Shown: positions 5,077 through 5,676 of the stretch, piece after piece
Position numbering within the stretch: position 1 is the first letter of the stretch
Layout: each line of letters begins with the position of its first letter
Assembly (NCBI GenBank): GCA_013152105.1
Contig: JAADHA010000062.1
Location: forward strand, 5,745-11,420
Reading direction: 5' to 3'
Source of the DNA: Oligoflexia bacterium
Lineage (GTDB): Bacteria > Myxococcota_A > UBA796 > UBA2385
DNA: 5,676 nucleotides
Translations under genes and position numbers: made by a program
Notes under the pieces: model-generated
Seen by the model: only the letters and a program-made list of their open reading frames with translations
Told to the model about the DNA's origin: nothing
The model's database searches: none

Positions 5077-5676
5077 ATGCAAGACCTTCAGCGAACACTG
5101 AGCCAGGCTGGACCCGCGCACCCCGCGCGGCGTCTGCTGGATGCGGTACTGGGTTCCAAGTCTGTCGTGGCGGCATTTGAAGCCACGGGCGGCCCGCTGG
5201 GGATCAACAAAGGCTGGGAGGATGCGGCACAGGCGCTGGCTGGCCTCGTCATCAGCGATGATCTCGCCAGCATCTGCGCCGCGCTGGACGGTGGCGAACA
5301 CTTCGCGGGCGGGGCGCTGTGCGCTCGCCAGGCCCTCGCGCTCTTCGACGCCCACCAGGAATTCGCCGTGGGCATCGCCGACCTCGAGACGGAGCAGAGC
5401 CGCGACGCGGTGACGCGGGCCTTGGCGGTGGCGGCCCTGGCCTGGTGCCTGTTCCAGGGTGATGCCAGCCAGCGGGCCTCTGCCTTGTTGAGCCGCCCGG
5501 CGGGTCTATGCCTGGTCGGCTGGGTGGCGGCAGTCGAGCTGGCCGTGGCCTTTGGCAGCGACATGGATCCGCTCAGCGGCACCCGGTGCGAGGACCTGGT
5601 CGCGATGTACGGGGACCACGCCGAAGATGCGCTCGCACAGCAGATCGGCCCCCAGGCCGCCAGGGGAGGGCGCCAA
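5077..5676 (+). CDS. Uncharacterised alanine-rich protein, N-terminal part
   Basis: The frame stays open from the ATG at 5077 to the window end, 200 codons without a stop, with strongly G/C-rich third codon positions, as in the other genes here. I do not recognise the protein. It begins MQDLQRTLSQAGPAHPARRL and is rich in Ala, Leu, Asp and Glu. It appears mostly helical, for example ISDDLASICAALDGG (59-73), ALCARQALALFDAHQE (80-95) and DAVTRALAVAALAWCLFQGD (110-129). The stretch LCLVGWVAAVELAVAF (144-159) is hydrophobic but contains a Glu, so a buried helix is as likely as a membrane segment. There is no signal peptide and no zinc or nucleotide-binding motif; four cysteines (67, 82, 124, 145) are scattered, with a fifth at 171. 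Helical-repeat packing is possible but unproven. GTG at 5056 is an alternative start in the same frame with a GAGG 9 bases upstream. The gene is divergent from the rluA-like gene and incomplete at the right edge. Confidence 0.65.
   Translation, partial: MQDLQRTLSQAGPAHPARRLLDAVLGSKSVVAAFEATGGPLGINKGWEDAAQALAGLVISDDLASICAALDGGEHFAGGALCARQALALFDAHQEFAVGIADLETEQSRDAVTRALAVAALAWCLFQGDASQRASALLSRPAGLCLVGWVAAVELAVAFGSDMDPLSGTRCEDLVAMYGDHAEDALAQQIGPQAARGGRQ

Noticed and set aside
4973..5176. N-terminal extension of the rluA-like gene to an ATG at 5176 (68 extra residues).
   Set aside because: The extra residues are low-complexity Ala/Arg/Pro sequence with no domain. The S4 domain starts exactly at the ATG at 4972, and the extension would overlap the divergent gene starting at 5077 by about 100 bases.
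5088..5582. A 164-codon minus-strand open frame at the right end.
   Set aside because: It is Ser/Ala/Arg/Thr-rich without structure, while the plus-strand frame is open throughout with G/C-rich third positions.

Overview
The window is about 5.7 kb of high-GC bacterial DNA with strong G/C preference at third codon positions. It is densely coding, and no mobile element, CRISPR array, tRNA or rRNA gene was seen. Composition and the HEAT-repeat / HD-GYP-like gene pair fit a Myxococcota or related deltaproteobacterial-type chromosome. That placement is an impression from gene style, not a computed assignment.

Layout. The left edge holds the 3' end of a rightward gene for an M15-family (VanY-like) D-alanyl-D-alanine carboxypeptidase (1-243). 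After a 15-base convergent gap, four genes run leftward in the order rluA-like, slyD, HEAT-repeat gene, degenerate HD-GYP gene (4972 down to 259). A 104-base divergent intergenic region separates rluA from a rightward, uncharacterised alanine-rich gene (from 5077) that runs off the right edge.

How the genes relate. The rluA-like pseudouridine synthase and the SlyD-type peptidyl-prolyl isomerase are housekeeping RNA-modification and protein-folding functions. They lie on the same strand with a 95-base gap, and that gap contains competing inverted repeats at the end of rluA. SlyD ends in a His/Asp metal-binding tail written by a four-copy 12-bp tandem repeat.

The most interesting part is the tightly coupled pair at 3233-259. 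The two genes overlap by one base (TGATG). They appear to share a related N-terminal module of about 90 residues, which then leads into different C-terminal parts: HEAT-like helical repeats in one, and an HD-GYP fold in the other whose HD metal-binding pair and GYP signature are lost. I infer a two-protein signalling or scaffolding unit built around a catalytically dead HD-GYP protein. Its ligand and target cannot be read from the sequence.
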